DNA of 64,000 nucleotides from Chelativorans sp. (GCF_031180965.1 NZ_JAPSLH010000001.1:186001-250000); one strand, 5' to 3'. Counted from the stretch's first letter, positions 28,162 through 37,574 are shown. Numbers and translations: made by a program. The notes: generated by a model not told the origin, from the letters alone.

Positions 28162-29724
28162 ATGTTCGAGAACCTGCAGGAGCGCCTTGGCGCAATCCTG
28201 AACAATCTCACCGGGCGCGGCGCGCTGTCGGAAGCGGATGTTTCGGCCGCGCTGCGCGAGGTGCGCAGGGCGCTGATCGAGGCGGACGTGGCGCTCGACG
28301 TGGTGCGTTCCTTCACCGACCGCGTGCGCGAGAAGGCGGTCGGCGCTCAGGTGCTGAAATCCGTCAAGCCTGGCCAGATGGTCGTCAAGATCGTCCATGA
28401 CGAGCTTGTGGAGATGCTGGGGGCGGAGGGCGAGACGATCGACCTCAATGCTCCGGCGCCCGTTGTCGTCATGATGGTGGGCCTGCAGGGCTCGGGCAAG
28501 ACGACCACAACCGGCAAGATCGCCAAGCGGCTTTCCGAGCGCCAGGGCAAGAAAGTTCTCATGGCGTCGCTCGATACCCGCCGCCCGGCGGCACAGGAGC
28601 AACTCAAGCAGCTCGGGGAGCAGACCGGGATTGCAACCCTTCCCGTCGTCCCCGATCAGAGCCCGGTCGACATCGCCCGCCGCGCCGTGCAGGCGGCAAG
28701 GCTCGGCGGCCACGACGTGGTCATCCTCGATACCGCCGGCCGCACCCATATCGACGAGCCGCTGATGGCCGAAATGGCCAATATCAAACAGGTCTCGAAC
28801 CCGCACGAGATCCTGCTCGTGGCCGATTCCCTCACGGGCCAGGACGCCGTCAATCTCGCAAACAGCTTTAACGAGCGTGTCGGCATCACCGGCATCGTGC
28901 TCACTCGCATGGACGGTGACGGGCGCGGCGGTGCGGCCCTTTCCATGCGCGCGGTCACCGGCAAGCCGATCAAGCTCATCGGCACCGGCGAGAAGATGGG
29001 CGCGCTCGAGGAGTTCCATCCCCGGCGCATCGCCGACCGCATCCTCGGCATGGGCGATATCGTCAGCCTCGTCGAGAAGGCAGCCGAGACCATCGACGCG
29101 GAAAAAGCCGCGGCGATGGCGAAGAAGATGCAGGAGGGGAAGTTTGACCTGAACGACCTCGCCGATCAGCTCCGCCAGATGCAGAAGATGGGCGGCATGG
29201 GCGGCATCATGGGCCTGATGCCGGGCATGGGGAAGATGAAGGACCAGCTCGCCGCTGCGGGGCTGGACGACAAGATGTTCGGCCGCCAGATCGCCATCAT
29301 CCAGTCGATGACGCCGGCCGAGCGCGCCAATCCCGATATGCTGAAGCATAGCCGCAAGCAGCGCATCGCCCGCGGCTCCGGCACGGACGCCGCGCAGATC
29401 AACAAGCTCCTGAAGATGCACCGCCAGATGGCCGACATGATGAAGGCCATGGGCGGCAAGGGCAAGAAGGGCGGCGCGATGCGCGGCCTGATGGGCGGAA
29501 TGGCGCAGAAGATGGGCCTCGGCGGAATGCCGGGCGGCATGGGCGGCATGCCGGACCTTTCGAAAGTCGACCCCAAGCAGCTCGAGGCGTTGCAGAAGCA
29601 GCTGGGCGGCGCCGGGGCCCTCCCACCTGGCCTGCCCAAGGGGCTGTCCGCTCTTCCGGGCGGTCTGCCGGGACTTCCCGGCCTGCCCGGCGGCGGTCTC
29701 CCCGGCCTGCCGCGGAAGAAATGA
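28162..29724 (+). CDS. ffh: signal recognition particle protein Ffh
   Basis: SRP GTPase that targets nascent membrane proteins to FtsY and the translocon. The 520 residues contain the N domain, the G domain with GLQGSGKTTTTGKIAKRL (107-124) and DTAGRTHID, and the methionine-rich M domain. The tail is unusually rich in Met/Gly and then in PGLPG repeats (about the last 60 residues), a low-complexity end common in rhizobial Ffh. ATG 28162 begins the standard MFENLQERLG. The chorismate mutase gene follows closely. Confidence 0.96.
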   Translation: MFENLQERLGAILNNLTGRGALSEADVSAALREVRRALIEADVALDVVRSFTDRVREKAVGAQVLKSVKPGQMVVKIVHDELVEMLGAEGETIDLNAPAPVVVMMVGLQGSGKTTTTGKIAKRLSERQGKKVLMASLDTRRPAAQEQLKQLGEQTGIATLPVVPDQSPVDIARRAVQAARLGGHDVVILDTAGRTHIDEPLMAEMANIKQVSNPHEILLVADSLTGQDAVNLANSFNERVGITGIVLTRMDGDGRGGAALSMRAVTGKPIKLIGTGEKMGALEEFHPRRIADRILGMGDIVSLVEKAAETIDAEKAAAMAKKMQEGKFDLNDLADQLRQMQKMGGMGGIMGLMPGMGKMKDQLAAAGLDDKMFGRQIAIIQSMTPAERANPDMLKHSRKQRIARGSGTDAAQINKLLKMHRQMADMMKAMGGKGKKGGAMRGLMGGMAQKMGLGGMPGGMGGMPDLSKVDPKQLEALQKQLGGAGALPPGLPKGLSALPGGLPGLPGLPGGGLPGLPRKK

Positions 29725-29741
29725 GAGGTGGAGCGGTGAGC

Positions 29742-30068
29742 ATGGAACCGGACTCCGCGAGAGCGCGGCTTCTTGAACTGCGCGCCTCGATCGACAATCT
29801 CGACGCGGCACTGATTCATATTCTCGCCGAGCGCTTCCGCTGCACGAAGGCCGTGGGCAAGCTCAAGGCCGAGAACAACATGCCGCCGGCCGACCCCGCG
29901 CGCGAGCAGCAGCAGATCGCCCGACTTCGCCGGCTGGCGAACGAGGCCAATCTCGACCCAGATTTTGCGGAAAAGCTGCTCACCTTCATCGCCCGCGAGG
30001 TGATCCGCCACCACGAGGCGATCGCCGAGGCGCACGCCACGACGGCGCCTGCCGGGGGCGCGAACTGA
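29742..30068 (+). CDS. chorismate mutase, AroQ type
   Basis: Converts chorismate to prephenate for phenylalanine and tyrosine synthesis. The 108-residue all-helical protein has the AroQ pattern: LRASIDNLDAALIHILAERF, TKAVGKLKAE with the active-site lysine, and DPAREQQQIARLR. ATG 29742 is 8 bp from a GGAG word; ATG 29721, overlapping the ffh stop, and GTG 29736 are alternatives. It lies between ffh and a GNAT gene, as in other rhizobia, and is probably co-transcribed. Confidence 0.9.
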   Translation: MEPDSARARLLELRASIDNLDAALIHILAERFRCTKAVGKLKAENNMPPADPAREQQQIARLRRLANEANLDPDFAEKLLTFIAREVIRHHEAIAEAHATTAPAGGAN

Positions 30069-30070
30069 AG

Positions 30071-30574
30071 ATGATCCCCGTGCTTGAAAGCGAGCGGCTG
30101 GTGCTCCGTGGCTGGCGGAAAGAGGACTTCCCCGTGCACGCGGCTTTCTTCGCCGACGCCGAACGCATGCGCTACATGGGCGGCCCGAAGCGCGAATGGG
30201 AAGCCTGGACGGCCTTGGCCGCGATGGTCGGTGAGTGGTTCCTCAACGGCTACGGCATGTTCGCGGTGCAGCTGAAGGAGACCGGCACTCTTGTCGGACG
30301 CGCGGGGCTGTGGCACCCACCCTATATCGACGAACCCGAACTCGCCTGGAGCCTCAATGCGGGCTTCGAGGGCCGCGGCTATGCCACCGAGGCCGCCCGC
30401 CGCGTGCAGGTTTGGGCCGCACGCGATCTCGGCCTGCCGCCGCTCATGAGTTTCGTTCATCCCGAGAATCTGCCGTCCCAGGCGGTAGCCAAGAGGCTGG
30501 GAGCCGTTCCCATGCCGCCCACCACCTTGCGCGGCGAGCCGCGCTTGCGATTCCGGCACGTCCTGCCGGCCTGA
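30071..30574 (+). CDS. GNAT N-acetyltransferase, RimJ/RimL type
   Basis: Acetyltransferase of 167 residues of the RimJ/RimL branch. It starts LESERLVLRGWRKEDFPVHAAFFAD, typical of enzymes acetylating protein N-termini or small molecules. The acetyl-CoA region ELAWSLNAGFEGRGYATEAARRVQVWA and SFVHPENLPSQAVAKRLG fit the family. The start is 2 bp after the chorismate mutase stop, so the genes are likely coupled. Substrate unknown. Confidence 0.87.
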   Translation: MIPVLESERLVLRGWRKEDFPVHAAFFADAERMRYMGGPKREWEAWTALAAMVGEWFLNGYGMFAVQLKETGTLVGRAGLWHPPYIDEPELAWSLNAGFEGRGYATEAARRVQVWAARDLGLPPLMSFVHPENLPSQAVAKRLGAVPMPPTTLRGEPRLRFRHVLPA

Positions 30575-30598
30575 AGCCGTCATCGAAAGGAAGAAAAA

Positions 30599-30988
30599 AT
30601 GGCACTGAAGATCCGACTGGCCCGAGCGGGCTCCAAGAAACGTCCCTACTACCACATCGTCGTTGCCGACGTGCGCGCCCCGCGAGACGGCCGGTTCATC
30701 GAGCAGCTCGGCTCCTGGAACCCGATGCTGGCCAAGGACGCCGAGCGCGTGAAGCTCAACGAGGAGCGCATCAAGCACTGGCTGTCGAATGGTGCGCTGC
30801 CGACCGACCGCGTGTTGCGCTTCCTGGACCAGGCGGGCATCGCCAAGCGCCCGGCGCGCAGCAACCCCAACAAGGCCGAACCGGGCAAGAAGGCGCAGGA
30901 GCGCCTCGCCGCCCAACGCCAGGCCGAAGAGGCGGCGCGGGCTGCCGCTGCCGAAACCGCCGCTCCGGCGGAGGAAGCGGCGAGCTGA
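30599..30988 (+). CDS. rpsP: 30S ribosomal protein S16
   Basis: Component of the small subunit required for 30S assembly. The first 80 residues match S16: [41 protein letters not shown]. The 129-residue length includes an Ala/Glu-rich tail (about 95-129) seen in alphaproteobacterial S16. A GGAAG ribosome site precedes the ATG. It is normally followed by rimM and trmD, but here a terminator and a minus-strand ispG follow. Confidence 0.97.
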   Translation: MALKIRLARAGSKKRPYYHIVVADVRAPRDGRFIEQLGSWNPMLAKDAERVKLNEERIKHWLSNGALPTDRVLRFLDQAGIAKRPARSNPNKAEPGKKAQERLAAQRQAEEAARAAAAETAAPAEEAAS

Positions 30989-31017
30989 GCTCACGCGTTC
31001 CTGCAATCCAAAAATCC

Positions 31018-31044
31018 AATGGCGGGCTCCGGCCCGCCATTTTC
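31018..31044 (+). terminator. Rho-independent terminator of rpsP
   Basis: Stem AATGGCGGGC/GCCCGCCATT with a four-base loop, then TTTC, 30 bp after the rpsP stop. Confidence 0.88.
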
Positions 31045-31163
31045 ATTTGGGGCGTATCATCTTCGCGCAACTGGGTGGTGGCGCAAGCCGTCGCACGCTC
31101 GTGCATTCGGCTGAGCAGGTCCGGCTCCCGGTCGCCCCGCGTCCCGGTGGGACGACGGGTGCA

Positions 31164-32429
31164 CTATTCCGCCGCTACCCGGCCCTGCCCGAAGCGCTGC
31201 TCGATGTAGTCGGCCACCATCTTCTCGAAATCGGCGGCGATTGTCGGCCCGCGCAGCGTCGCAGCTTTTCTCCCGTCGATGAAGACGGGAGCCGCCGGCA
31301 TCTCGCCCGTTCCCGGCAACGAGATGCCGATATCGGCATGCTTGGACTCGCCGGGGCCGTTCACGATGCAGCCCATGACGGCGACCTTCAGCGCTTCCAC
31401 GCCCGGATATTTCTCACGCCAGATCGGCATGTTGCGGGAGATGTCCGACTGGATTTTCTGCGCCAGTTCCTGGAACACCGTGGAGGTGGTCCGCCCGCAT
31501 CCGGGGCAGGCTGCCACGACGGGCAGGAACTGCCGGAACCCCATGGTCTGGAGCAGCTCCTGCGCCACCTGCACCTCGCGGGTGCGGTCGCCGCCGGGCT
31601 CGGGAGTCAGCGAAACGCGGATGGTATCGCCGATCCCCTGCTGAAGAAGGATGCCCATGGCAGCCGAGGAGGCGACAATGCCCTTCGTGCCCATGCCGGC
31701 CTCCGTCAGGCCGAGATGCAGCGCATGGTCGGAGCGGCGGGCGAGTTCCGTATAGACCGCGATCAGGTCCTGCACCTGGCTCACTTTGGCCGAGAGGATG
31801 ATGCGGCTTCTGGGCAGGCCGATTTCCTCCGCGAGCTCGGCCGACAGCAGCGCCGACTGCACGATGGCCTCGCGCGTCACCTGCTCGGCAGTCATGGGCG
31901 AGCCGTTGGCCTGGTTCTCGTCCATCAGCCGCGTCAGGAGCTCCTGATCGAGCGAGCCCCAGTTCACTCCGATGCGCACCGGCTTGTCGTAGCGGATGGC
32001 GGTCTCGACGATGGCCGCGAACTGCCGGTCCTTCTTCTCGCGAAAGCCGACATTGCCGGGATTGATGCGGTATTTCGCCAGCGCCTCAGCGCAGGCCGGG
32101 TGGTCGGCCAGCAGTTTGTGGCCAATATAATGGAAATCTCCGACAAGCGGCACGAAGATGCCGAGCCGCTCCAGCCGCTCGCGTATCTTGGGCACGGCGG
32201 CTGCGGACTCGTCGCGGTCCACCGTGATGCGCACGATCTCCGAGCCGGCGCGATGCAGCGCCGCCACCTGGGCCACCGTCGCATCGATATCCGCCGTGTC
32301 CGTGTTGGTCATGGACTGCACGACCACCGGCGCATCGCCTCCCACCATAACCCCGCCAATGTCGACGCCGACGGCGCGCCGGCGCGGGAAGGGTGTGGAA
32401 AAATAGCCGGATGTCGTGTGGCCCGTCAT
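31164..32429 (-). CDS. ispG: 4-hydroxy-3-methylbut-2-en-1-yl diphosphate synthase (IspG/GcpE)
   Basis: Converts MEcPP to HMBPP in the MEP isoprenoid pathway through a [4Fe-4S] cluster. The 421 residues contain the TIM-barrel start [21 protein letters not shown] and the C-terminal ferredoxin-like domain with [14 protein letters not shown] and [18 protein letters not shown], which hold three cluster cysteines and the conserved Asn-Gly-Pro-Gly-Glu. ATG 32429 gives the common [10 protein letters not shown]-type start; another ATG at 32459 is possible. Confidence 0.95.
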   Translation of the reverse strand: MTGHTTSGYFSTPFPRRRAVGVDIGGVMVGGDAPVVVQSMTNTDTADIDATVAQVAALHRAGSEIVRITVDRDESAAAVPKIRERLERLGIFVPLVGDFHYIGHKLLADHPACAEALAKYRINPGNVGFREKKDRQFAAIVETAIRYDKPVRIGVNWGSLDQELLTRLMDENQANGSPMTAEQVTREAIVQSALLSAELAEEIGLPRSRIILSAKVSQVQDLIAVYTELARRSDHALHLGLTEAGMGTKGIVASSAAMGILLQQGIGDTIRVSLTPEPGGDRTREVQVAQELLQTMGFRQFLPVVAACPGCGRTTSTVFQELAQKIQSDISRNMPIWREKYPGVEALKVAVMGCIVNGPGESKHADIGISLPGTGEMPAAPVFIDGRKAATLRGPTIAADFEKMVADYIEQRFGQGRVAAE

Positions 32430-32574
32430 CGATCGTTCCGTATCAGCCCTGACCTCCACGAGGTGGCGGAGCGCCAGGCGAATGTCAATGGCCGCGGCGG
32501 GAGGTCACGCCTCCGGGCTGCCTCGATTCTGGATACTTGCGCTTTGTGACGGTTTGATGCTACCCAACACGCAT

Positions 32575-32664
32575 CGACAGGGGTGTCCCGTAGTGCCGGG
32601 GCTGAGATGGAGACGCGAAGTTTCCGGACCCTCAAGCTGATCTGGATCATGCCAGCGGAGCGAG
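32575..32664 (+). promoter_or_regulatory. TPP riboswitch (THI element)
   Basis: The conserved blocks occur in order: GACAGGGGTG, GGGGCTGAGATGG, GACCCTC and CTGATCTGGATCATGCCAGCGGAG. These are the pyrimidine- and pyrophosphate-sensor arms of the thiamine pyrophosphate aptamer. The 3' end contains the GGAG ribosome site (32657-32660) of ykoF, 6 bp before its ATG, so ligand binding probably hides the site and blocks translation. No intrinsic terminator follows. Confidence 0.95.
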
Positions 32665-32666
32665 TC

Positions 32667-33278
32667 ATGTATGCCGGCGCACAAGTATCCCTTTATCCCA
32701 TGGCTGACGATTTCGTCGGCATCATCCTCGGCGCTCTCCACGCGCTCGACCCCTATCGCGACGCGCTGAGGATCGAGACGGACGACATCTCCACCTTGAT
32801 GGTCGGCCCGCCGGAAAAGCTTTTCCCAGCCATGCGCGACCTCTTTGTCGCGGCGGCGAAGGGCGGCACGCACTGCGTTCTCTCGGCCTGCGTCTCGCGC
32901 GGCTGCCCGGGCGAGCCGGACGACCCGTTCTGCACGCCTGCCATCCAGGTGGGCGCCGTCGGCCCGCTCAAGGAGCGCATCGAGGCCGCGCGCAACGCAG
33001 TCGTCGCCGCGGCGCTGACCGGCCAGCAGGCGGCCGCCCAGTTCTCGCATTACCCGCTCGGCGTCGGCCACCATATGGACGAGATCTATGGCTGCATCGA
33101 GTTCCTGAAGACCTCCGGGGTGTTCGACCGGCCGAAGAATTTCTGCACCAAGCTGCGCGGCGATGCCGGCCCTGTCTTCGCCACGCTCGAACAGGCCTTC
33201 CTCCACTTCGGCGCACCGCCGGAGGGGCACGTGACGCTTGACGTCACGGTCTCGGCCAACAGCCCCACCAAGGCTTGA
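32667..33278 (+). CDS. ykoF: YkoF-like thiamine/HMP-binding protein
   Basis: Two-domain thiamine-binding protein of the YkoF family (203 residues), the soluble partner of an ECF-type thiamine-related transporter. Two similar alpha/beta domains are visible: YAGAQVSLYPMADDFVGIIL (about 1-20) and QFSHYPLGVGHHMDEIYGCI (about 115-135). CVSRGCPGE contributes two cysteines. The ATG lies directly behind the TPP riboswitch. First gene of ykoF-ykoE-ykoD-ykoC. Confidence 0.9.
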   Translation: MYAGAQVSLYPMADDFVGIILGALHALDPYRDALRIETDDISTLMVGPPEKLFPAMRDLFVAAAKGGTHCVLSACVSRGCPGEPDDPFCTPAIQVGAVGPLKERIEAARNAVVAAALTGQQAAAQFSHYPLGVGHHMDEIYGCIEFLKTSGVFDRPKNFCTKLRGDAGPVFATLEQAFLHFGAPPEGHVTLDVTVSANSPTKA

Positions 33279-33333
33279 GTGCTGCCGGCGGCCTGCCGCC
33301 ATTTCCCATTCTTCCACGATCGGAACCGCTGCC

Positions 33334-33918
33334 ATGTCCCCATCCCGCGCCTGGACTCTCCGTGAAATCCTGATCGTCGCCGTGCTCGGCGCCGTCTTCG
33401 CCGTCCTCTATCTTGCCTGGGTGCAGGTATGGCTGGTAGCCCAGGCCGCCTTTGGCGCCGTCACCATGGATGTGGTGATGGGCTTCTGGTTCATCGTCTC
33501 CATCATCGCCGCCGCGATCATCCGCAAGCCCGGCTCCGCCTTCATCTCCGAAGTGCTCGCTGCGGCCATAGAAATCCTGCTCGGCAGCCCGGCCGGGCTG
33601 ATGCTCGTCGTCTCCGGCGCGATCCAGGGCGCGGGCGCGGAAGCCGTCTTCGCGGCGACGCGCTGGCGCAACTATTCGCTTCCCGTCCTGATGCTGGCCG
33701 GCATCGGCGCGGCAATCTTCTCCTTCGCCTATACCTGGGTGATGTTCGACTATGGCTCGCTTGCGCCGGGCCTGCTGATCGCCATGTTCGTGCTGCGCTG
33801 CCTTTCCGGCGCGCTGCTCGGCGGGCTGTTGGGCCATCTGATTGTCGAGGCGCTCTACAAAACCGGCGTGCTCTCCGGCCTCGCCATCGACCATGCTCGA
33901 CGCTCCGCGCACGCGTGA
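33334..33918 (+). CDS. ykoE: ECF transporter substrate-specific subunit YkoE
   Basis: Membrane S component of 194 residues with five to six hydrophobic segments. It is predicted to bind the thiamine precursor HMP or thiamine. The start LREILIVAVLGAVFAVLYLAW and MDVVMGFWFIVSIIAAAII fit YkoE. The gene overlaps ykoD by 26 bp. Specificity is inferred from the riboswitch and from YkoF. Confidence 0.9.
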   Translation: MSPSRAWTLREILIVAVLGAVFAVLYLAWVQVWLVAQAAFGAVTMDVVMGFWFIVSIIAAAIIRKPGSAFISEVLAAAIEILLGSPAGLMLVVSGAIQGAGAEAVFAATRWRNYSLPVLMLAGIGAAIFSFAYTWVMFDYGSLAPGLLIAMFVLRCLSGALLGGLLGHLIVEALYKTGVLSGLAIDHARRSAHA

Positions 33919-35575
33919 GAAGGAGGCGACGGCGGCCTTCGATCAGGTCGCCGTCAGCTACCCTTACGAAAAAGATCCGGCCGTCGGGCCGGTGAGCCTT
34001 GCCGTAAGGGCCGGCGAGCGCGTGCTCCTGCTGGGCCCGTCCGGGTGCGGAAAATCCACCCTGCTTCTGGCCCTCACCGGGCTCATCCCCAAAACCATCC
34101 CCGGCGAGGTCGCGGGCACGATCCGCCTCTCCGGGGAGCCGGTGGACAGCCGCGACCCGGCCGGCTGGGCAGACCACGTGGCGCATTTCTTCCAGGACGC
34201 CGACCAGACGCTTTGCGGCATGCGGGTGGAGGACGAGATCGCCTTCGCGCTGGAGAACCGCGCCCTCCCGGAAGCGGAGATCGCGACGCGGGTCACCGCT
34301 GCCATGCGCCTTGTCGGACTGCCGGAAGACTGGCGCACACGCCGCACCATGACGCTTTCCGGGGGCGAAAAGCAGCTTGTCGCGCTTGCCGCCACGCTGG
34401 TGCAGGAAGCGCCGCTCTTCGTCGCTGACGAGCCCACCGCGCATCTGGCCCCCGAAGCGGCAAGCCGGCTGCACCGGCTTCTGGTGGATACGGATCCCGA
34501 ACGTGCGGTGCTCATCGTCGACCATCGGCTGGACGGGCTCATCACCTCGGTGGACCGCGTCATCATGCTTGGCGGGGATGGCCGCATTCTGGCGGAGGGG
34601 CCGCCGCGCGCCGTCTTTCGGCAGATGCAGGCGGAACTCGCCGAACGCGGGATCTGGATGCCGCTCGCGAGCGGGCTTGACGCCGAGCTCGCAAAGGCCG
34701 GCATCGCCCCGGAGATGGCGCCCCTGACGCTGGACGAGATTTTCAGTGCCCTTGATGCTCGCAAAGTCGGTCCCGAGCAACTGCCTAAGGCCCGGGCGGT
34801 CGTGTCTGCGTTCGTCGATCGGCGCCTGCCGGCGCAGCCGGTTTCTTCGCGTGAGGCTCTCGCTCGACTGGAGGATGCCGACTGCGCGCCCTTCATGGGG
34901 CCTGTCGTCCTGCACGGTGTGACTATGGAAATCCGGGCAGGTGAGGTACTGGGCATTCTCGGCCGCAATGGCGCCGGCAAATCCACCCTTGCCGCGTGCC
35001 TTGCCGGCGTTTCCCGGCCGAAACGCGGGAGGCGCACCGGCCCGCTCGGCGGCATCGCCTTCCAGAAACCGGAGAGCCAGTTCACGGAGGGCTCGGTGCT
35101 GGATGAACTGATGGCGGCCCTTCCCCGCCTAGCCGGCAAGGAAGAGAAGGAGGCGCAGGCGCAGGCGATCCTTGCGCGCTGGGGTCTGGCGGAACTGTCC
35201 CGGCGCCATCCTTACGAGTTGTCGCAGGGACAGAAGCGCCGGCTCGCGCTGGCGGCCCTCACCGCCACTGACCGCTGGCCCTTTCTCGTTCTCGACGAGC
35301 CGCTGGCGGGGCTTGACGCGCGAGGCGCCGCGCAGGTGGAAGCCGATATCGAGCGGCTGCGGCAAGCCGGGCGCGCTGTCGCACTCGTCACCCACGACAT
35401 GGATTTCGCCCTGAAGCTCTGCGGACGCTCCGTACTGGTCGCAGAAGGCGGCATCCTCGTCGAGGGGCCGACGCGCGAATTGCTGGCCGACGGGGATCTG
35501 CTCGCCCGTGCCGGGCTTCAGCCGCCCTCGATCATGCCGGCGCTGCGCTGGCTGGAACGGACGGCGCCGTGCTGA
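33893..35575 (+). CDS. ykoD: ECF transporter fused ATPase YkoD
   Basis: Two ABC ATPase domains in one 560-residue chain energise thiamine/HMP uptake. Domain 1 has Walker A GPSGCGKS (48-55), a signature LSGGEKQLVALAATL and VADEPTAHLAPEA. Domain 2 has Walker A GRNGAGKS (357-364), LSQGQKRRLALAAL and VLDEPLAGLDARG. The linker is about residues 250-325. ATG 33893 overlaps the end of ykoE. The signature motif of domain 2 is LSQGQ, as in other EcfA proteins. Confidence 0.93.
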   Translation: MLDAPRTREKEATAAFDQVAVSYPYEKDPAVGPVSLAVRAGERVLLLGPSGCGKSTLLLALTGLIPKTIPGEVAGTIRLSGEPVDSRDPAGWADHVAHFFQDADQTLCGMRVEDEIAFALENRALPEAEIATRVTAAMRLVGLPEDWRTRRTMTLSGGEKQLVALAATLVQEAPLFVADEPTAHLAPEAASRLHRLLVDTDPERAVLIVDHRLDGLITSVDRVIMLGGDGRILAEGPPRAVFRQMQAELAERGIWMPLASGLDAELAKAGIAPEMAPLTLDEIFSALDARKVGPEQLPKARAVVSAFVDRRLPAQPVSSREALARLEDADCAPFMGPVVLHGVTMEIRAGEVLGILGRNGAGKSTLAACLAGVSRPKRGRRTGPLGGIAFQKPESQFTEGSVLDELMAALPRLAGKEEKEAQAQAILARWGLAELSRRHPYELSQGQKRRLALAALTATDRWPFLVLDEPLAGLDARGAAQVEADIERLRQAGRAVALVTHDMDFALKLCGRSVLVAEGGILVEGPTRELLADGDLLARAGLQPPSIMPALRWLERTAPC

Positions 35576-36312
35576 AGACCATCAACCCGCTGGTGAAGCT
35601 CGCCCTTTGTCTGGGCTGGATCGCGGCCTGCGTGGCGATCTTCGATGCGCGCTTCCAGCTTGCCACCATCCTGACCGTAGCGCTCTCCCTCATCCTATTG
35701 GACCGCATCCGCCCGCTCGTCGTGGTCGGCCTGATGGTCCCGTTCGCGCTGTTCGGCTTCGGCTTTCTGACGACCAATCTCCTGTTCCGCGAAGAAGCCG
35801 ATTTCGCCCGGCATGTCGCCGAGCAGACCGTCTTTGCATCGCCCGCCTTCTCCGCCGGCCTGACCCTGTTCCTGCGCGCCATAGCCATCGGCATGGTCTC
35901 GGCTTCCTTCGCGCTGACCACCGATCCCGGCGCCTTCGTGCGCGCGCTCATGGCCTATTGCCGGCTCAGCCCCCGCGTGGGCTATGCGCTCTTCTCCGTG
36001 CTGCAATTGGTCCCCGACCTTGCCGCCGAGGCGCGGCAGGTGAGGCTGGCCCGGGCCATGAAACGCGGACGGCCGCCGCGCCGCATTCCAGGGCCCGGCG
36101 AAGCCGCCGGCCTGCTCATCCCGGTGCTCGCCTTCGCCATCCGCCGCGCGGGCCGGGCGGCAATCGCCATGGAGGCACGCGGGCTTCGTGTCGCAGGCGC
36201 GAGGACGCTCACGCATGTCCCGCCGTTCCGCGCCCGTGATTTCGCCTTCGCGCTCGCCGTGGTCGCGCTCCTCTCGGCCCTGGTGGCACTCCTCCTTTCC
36301 AACCCTGCCTGA
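35569..36312 (+). CDS. ykoC: ECF transporter transmembrane subunit YkoC (EcfT)
   Basis: T component of 247 residues joining the ATPase to the S component. Several hydrophobic helices and a cytoplasmic coupling region with ARAMKRGRPPRR and AMEARGLRVAGARTL, containing the two short Ala-Arg-Gly-type motifs (AMKRG, ARGLR) of EcfT. It begins at GTG 35569, overlapping the ykoD stop by 7 bp, so the two are translationally coupled. Last gene of the operon. Confidence 0.9.
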   Translation: MLKTINPLVKLALCLGWIAACVAIFDARFQLATILTVALSLILLDRIRPLVVVGLMVPFALFGFGFLTTNLLFREEADFARHVAEQTVFASPAFSAGLTLFLRAIAIGMVSASFALTTDPGAFVRALMAYCRLSPRVGYALFSVLQLVPDLAAEARQVRLARAMKRGRPPRRIPGPGEAAGLLIPVLAFAIRRAGRAAIAMEARGLRVAGARTLTHVPPFRARDFAFALAVVALLSALVALLLSNPA

Positions 36313-36387
36313 GCCCGCGTGGAACCGGTGCGCCCGGCGCGCCGTTAGAGCGTGGTTGATGAAAAGGCAATTTCCCAGGAGGCCTCG

Positions 36388-36696
36388 ATGCACCACCGGC
36401 ACGAAGATATCGGCGAAGACCTGCGCGAGCAGATCGCAAGCCTAAGTCACGAAGTCGCGGCGCTGCGAAAGCAGGTGACCCGGCGTGGCCGCAGTGCTTT
36501 CCGCGAGACGCGCCATATGAGCGAGGAGATTGCGGAGATGCTGCGCGAGTATCTAAGCAGCGCCTTGCCGGAACTGCGCCGTGGAGCCCGCACTGTCCAG
36601 GTGCACGCGCGGGAGCATCCAACGACAACGGCTGCCGTGGCCGCCGCAAGCGTCGTGGTGCTGGGTCTTGCTGCAAGCCTTCTGCTGCGCCGGTAG
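36388..36696 (+). CDS. DUF883 (ElaB/YqjD-like) membrane-anchored protein
   Basis: Protein of 102 residues: a charged helical region (about 1-75) with likely coiled coil and a single C-terminal membrane anchor (about 80-100, ending LLLRR). This is the YqjD/ElaB architecture; E. coli homologues tether stationary-phase ribosomes to the membrane. ATG 36388 follows AGGAGG with ideal spacing. Assignment to DUF883 is by layout. Confidence 0.78.
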   Translation: MHHRHEDIGEDLREQIASLSHEVAALRKQVTRRGRSAFRETRHMSEEIAEMLREYLSSALPELRRGARTVQVHAREHPTTTAAVAAASVVVLGLAASLLLRR

Positions 36697-36720
36697 CGGC
36701 GTCCGCCCACCGTCGTTTCA

Positions 36721-36754
36721 TGCCGAGCCCTGTTCGGCCGGGGCTTGGCATTTT
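36721..36754 (+). terminator. Rho-independent terminator after the DUF883 gene
   Basis: Stem TGCCGAGCCC/GGGCTTGGCA (one G-T pair) followed by TTTTC, 24 bp past the stop. Confidence 0.85.
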
Positions 36755-36797
36755 CTGCTGCGTTGCAATATCCTTGCGGTGAGGGAGACAGGCAGGC

Positions 36798-37574
36798 ATG
36801 GGCAAGGCAGCTGTCATCACCGGTTCGACGTCCGGCATCGGACTTGCCATCGCCCGTGCGCTTGCGGCCGAGGGATGCAGCATTGCTCTCAACTCATTCA
36901 CGGATAGGCCGGAAGACGAGGCGCTGGCCGGCTCGATATCGGATGAGTTCGGCGTCGAAGCGTTCTATGTCAGGGCCGATATGGCCAAAGCCGGGGAATG
37001 CCGCAGATTGGTCGAAGATGCAACCCGGCGCTTCCGCAGGCTGGACATCCTCGTCAACAATGTGGGCATCCAGCATGTGGCGCCGGTGGAGGAGTTCCCG
37101 ACCGAGCGCTGGGATGCGATCCTGGCGATCAACCTGTCTTCTGCTTTCCACACCATCGCTGCGGCGGTCCCACATATGAAGCGGCAGGGCGGCGGACGGA
37201 TCGTGAATATCGCCTCCGCCCACGGCCTGCGCGCTTCCCCCTTCAAGTCGGCCTATGTGGCCGCCAAGCATGGGGTGGTCGGTCTCACCAAGACCGTGGC
37301 TCTGGAGCTTGCGGAAGAGCACATCACCTGCAATGCCGTTTGTCCCGGATACGTGCTCACGCCGCTGGTGGAAGCGCAGATTCCCGACCAGATGAAGGCG
37401 CACAATATGGATCGTGAGACCGTGGTCCGGCAGGTGATGCTGGCGAAGCAGCCGACAAGGGAATTCGCCACGGTCGAGCAAATGGCGGCCTCGGTGGTGT
37501 TCCTGTGCTCGGATATGGCGGCGCAGATCACCGGCACCACGCTGTCGATCGACGGCGGCTGGACTGCGCAATAA
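36798..37574 (+). CDS. bdhA: 3-hydroxybutyrate dehydrogenase
   Basis: Oxidises D-3-hydroxybutyrate to acetoacetate when PHB is degraded. The SDR fold of 258 residues shows GSTSGIG (9-15), LVNNVGIQHVAPVEEF, the serine in NIASAHGL and YVAAK. The IQHVAPVEEFP and AHGLRASPFKSAY segments distinguish BdhA from other SDRs. It complements phbA, phbB and phaR at the left of the window. A TTGCAA word lies 30 bp upstream, at 36763-36768. Confidence 0.94.
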   Translation: MGKAAVITGSTSGIGLAIARALAAEGCSIALNSFTDRPEDEALAGSISDEFGVEAFYVRADMAKAGECRRLVEDATRRFRRLDILVNNVGIQHVAPVEEFPTERWDAILAINLSSAFHTIAAAVPHMKRQGGGRIVNIASAHGLRASPFKSAYVAAKHGVVGLTKTVALELAEEHITCNAVCPGYVLTPLVEAQIPDQMKAHNMDRETVVRQVMLAKQPTREFATVEQMAASVVFLCSDMAAQITGTTLSIDGGWTAQ

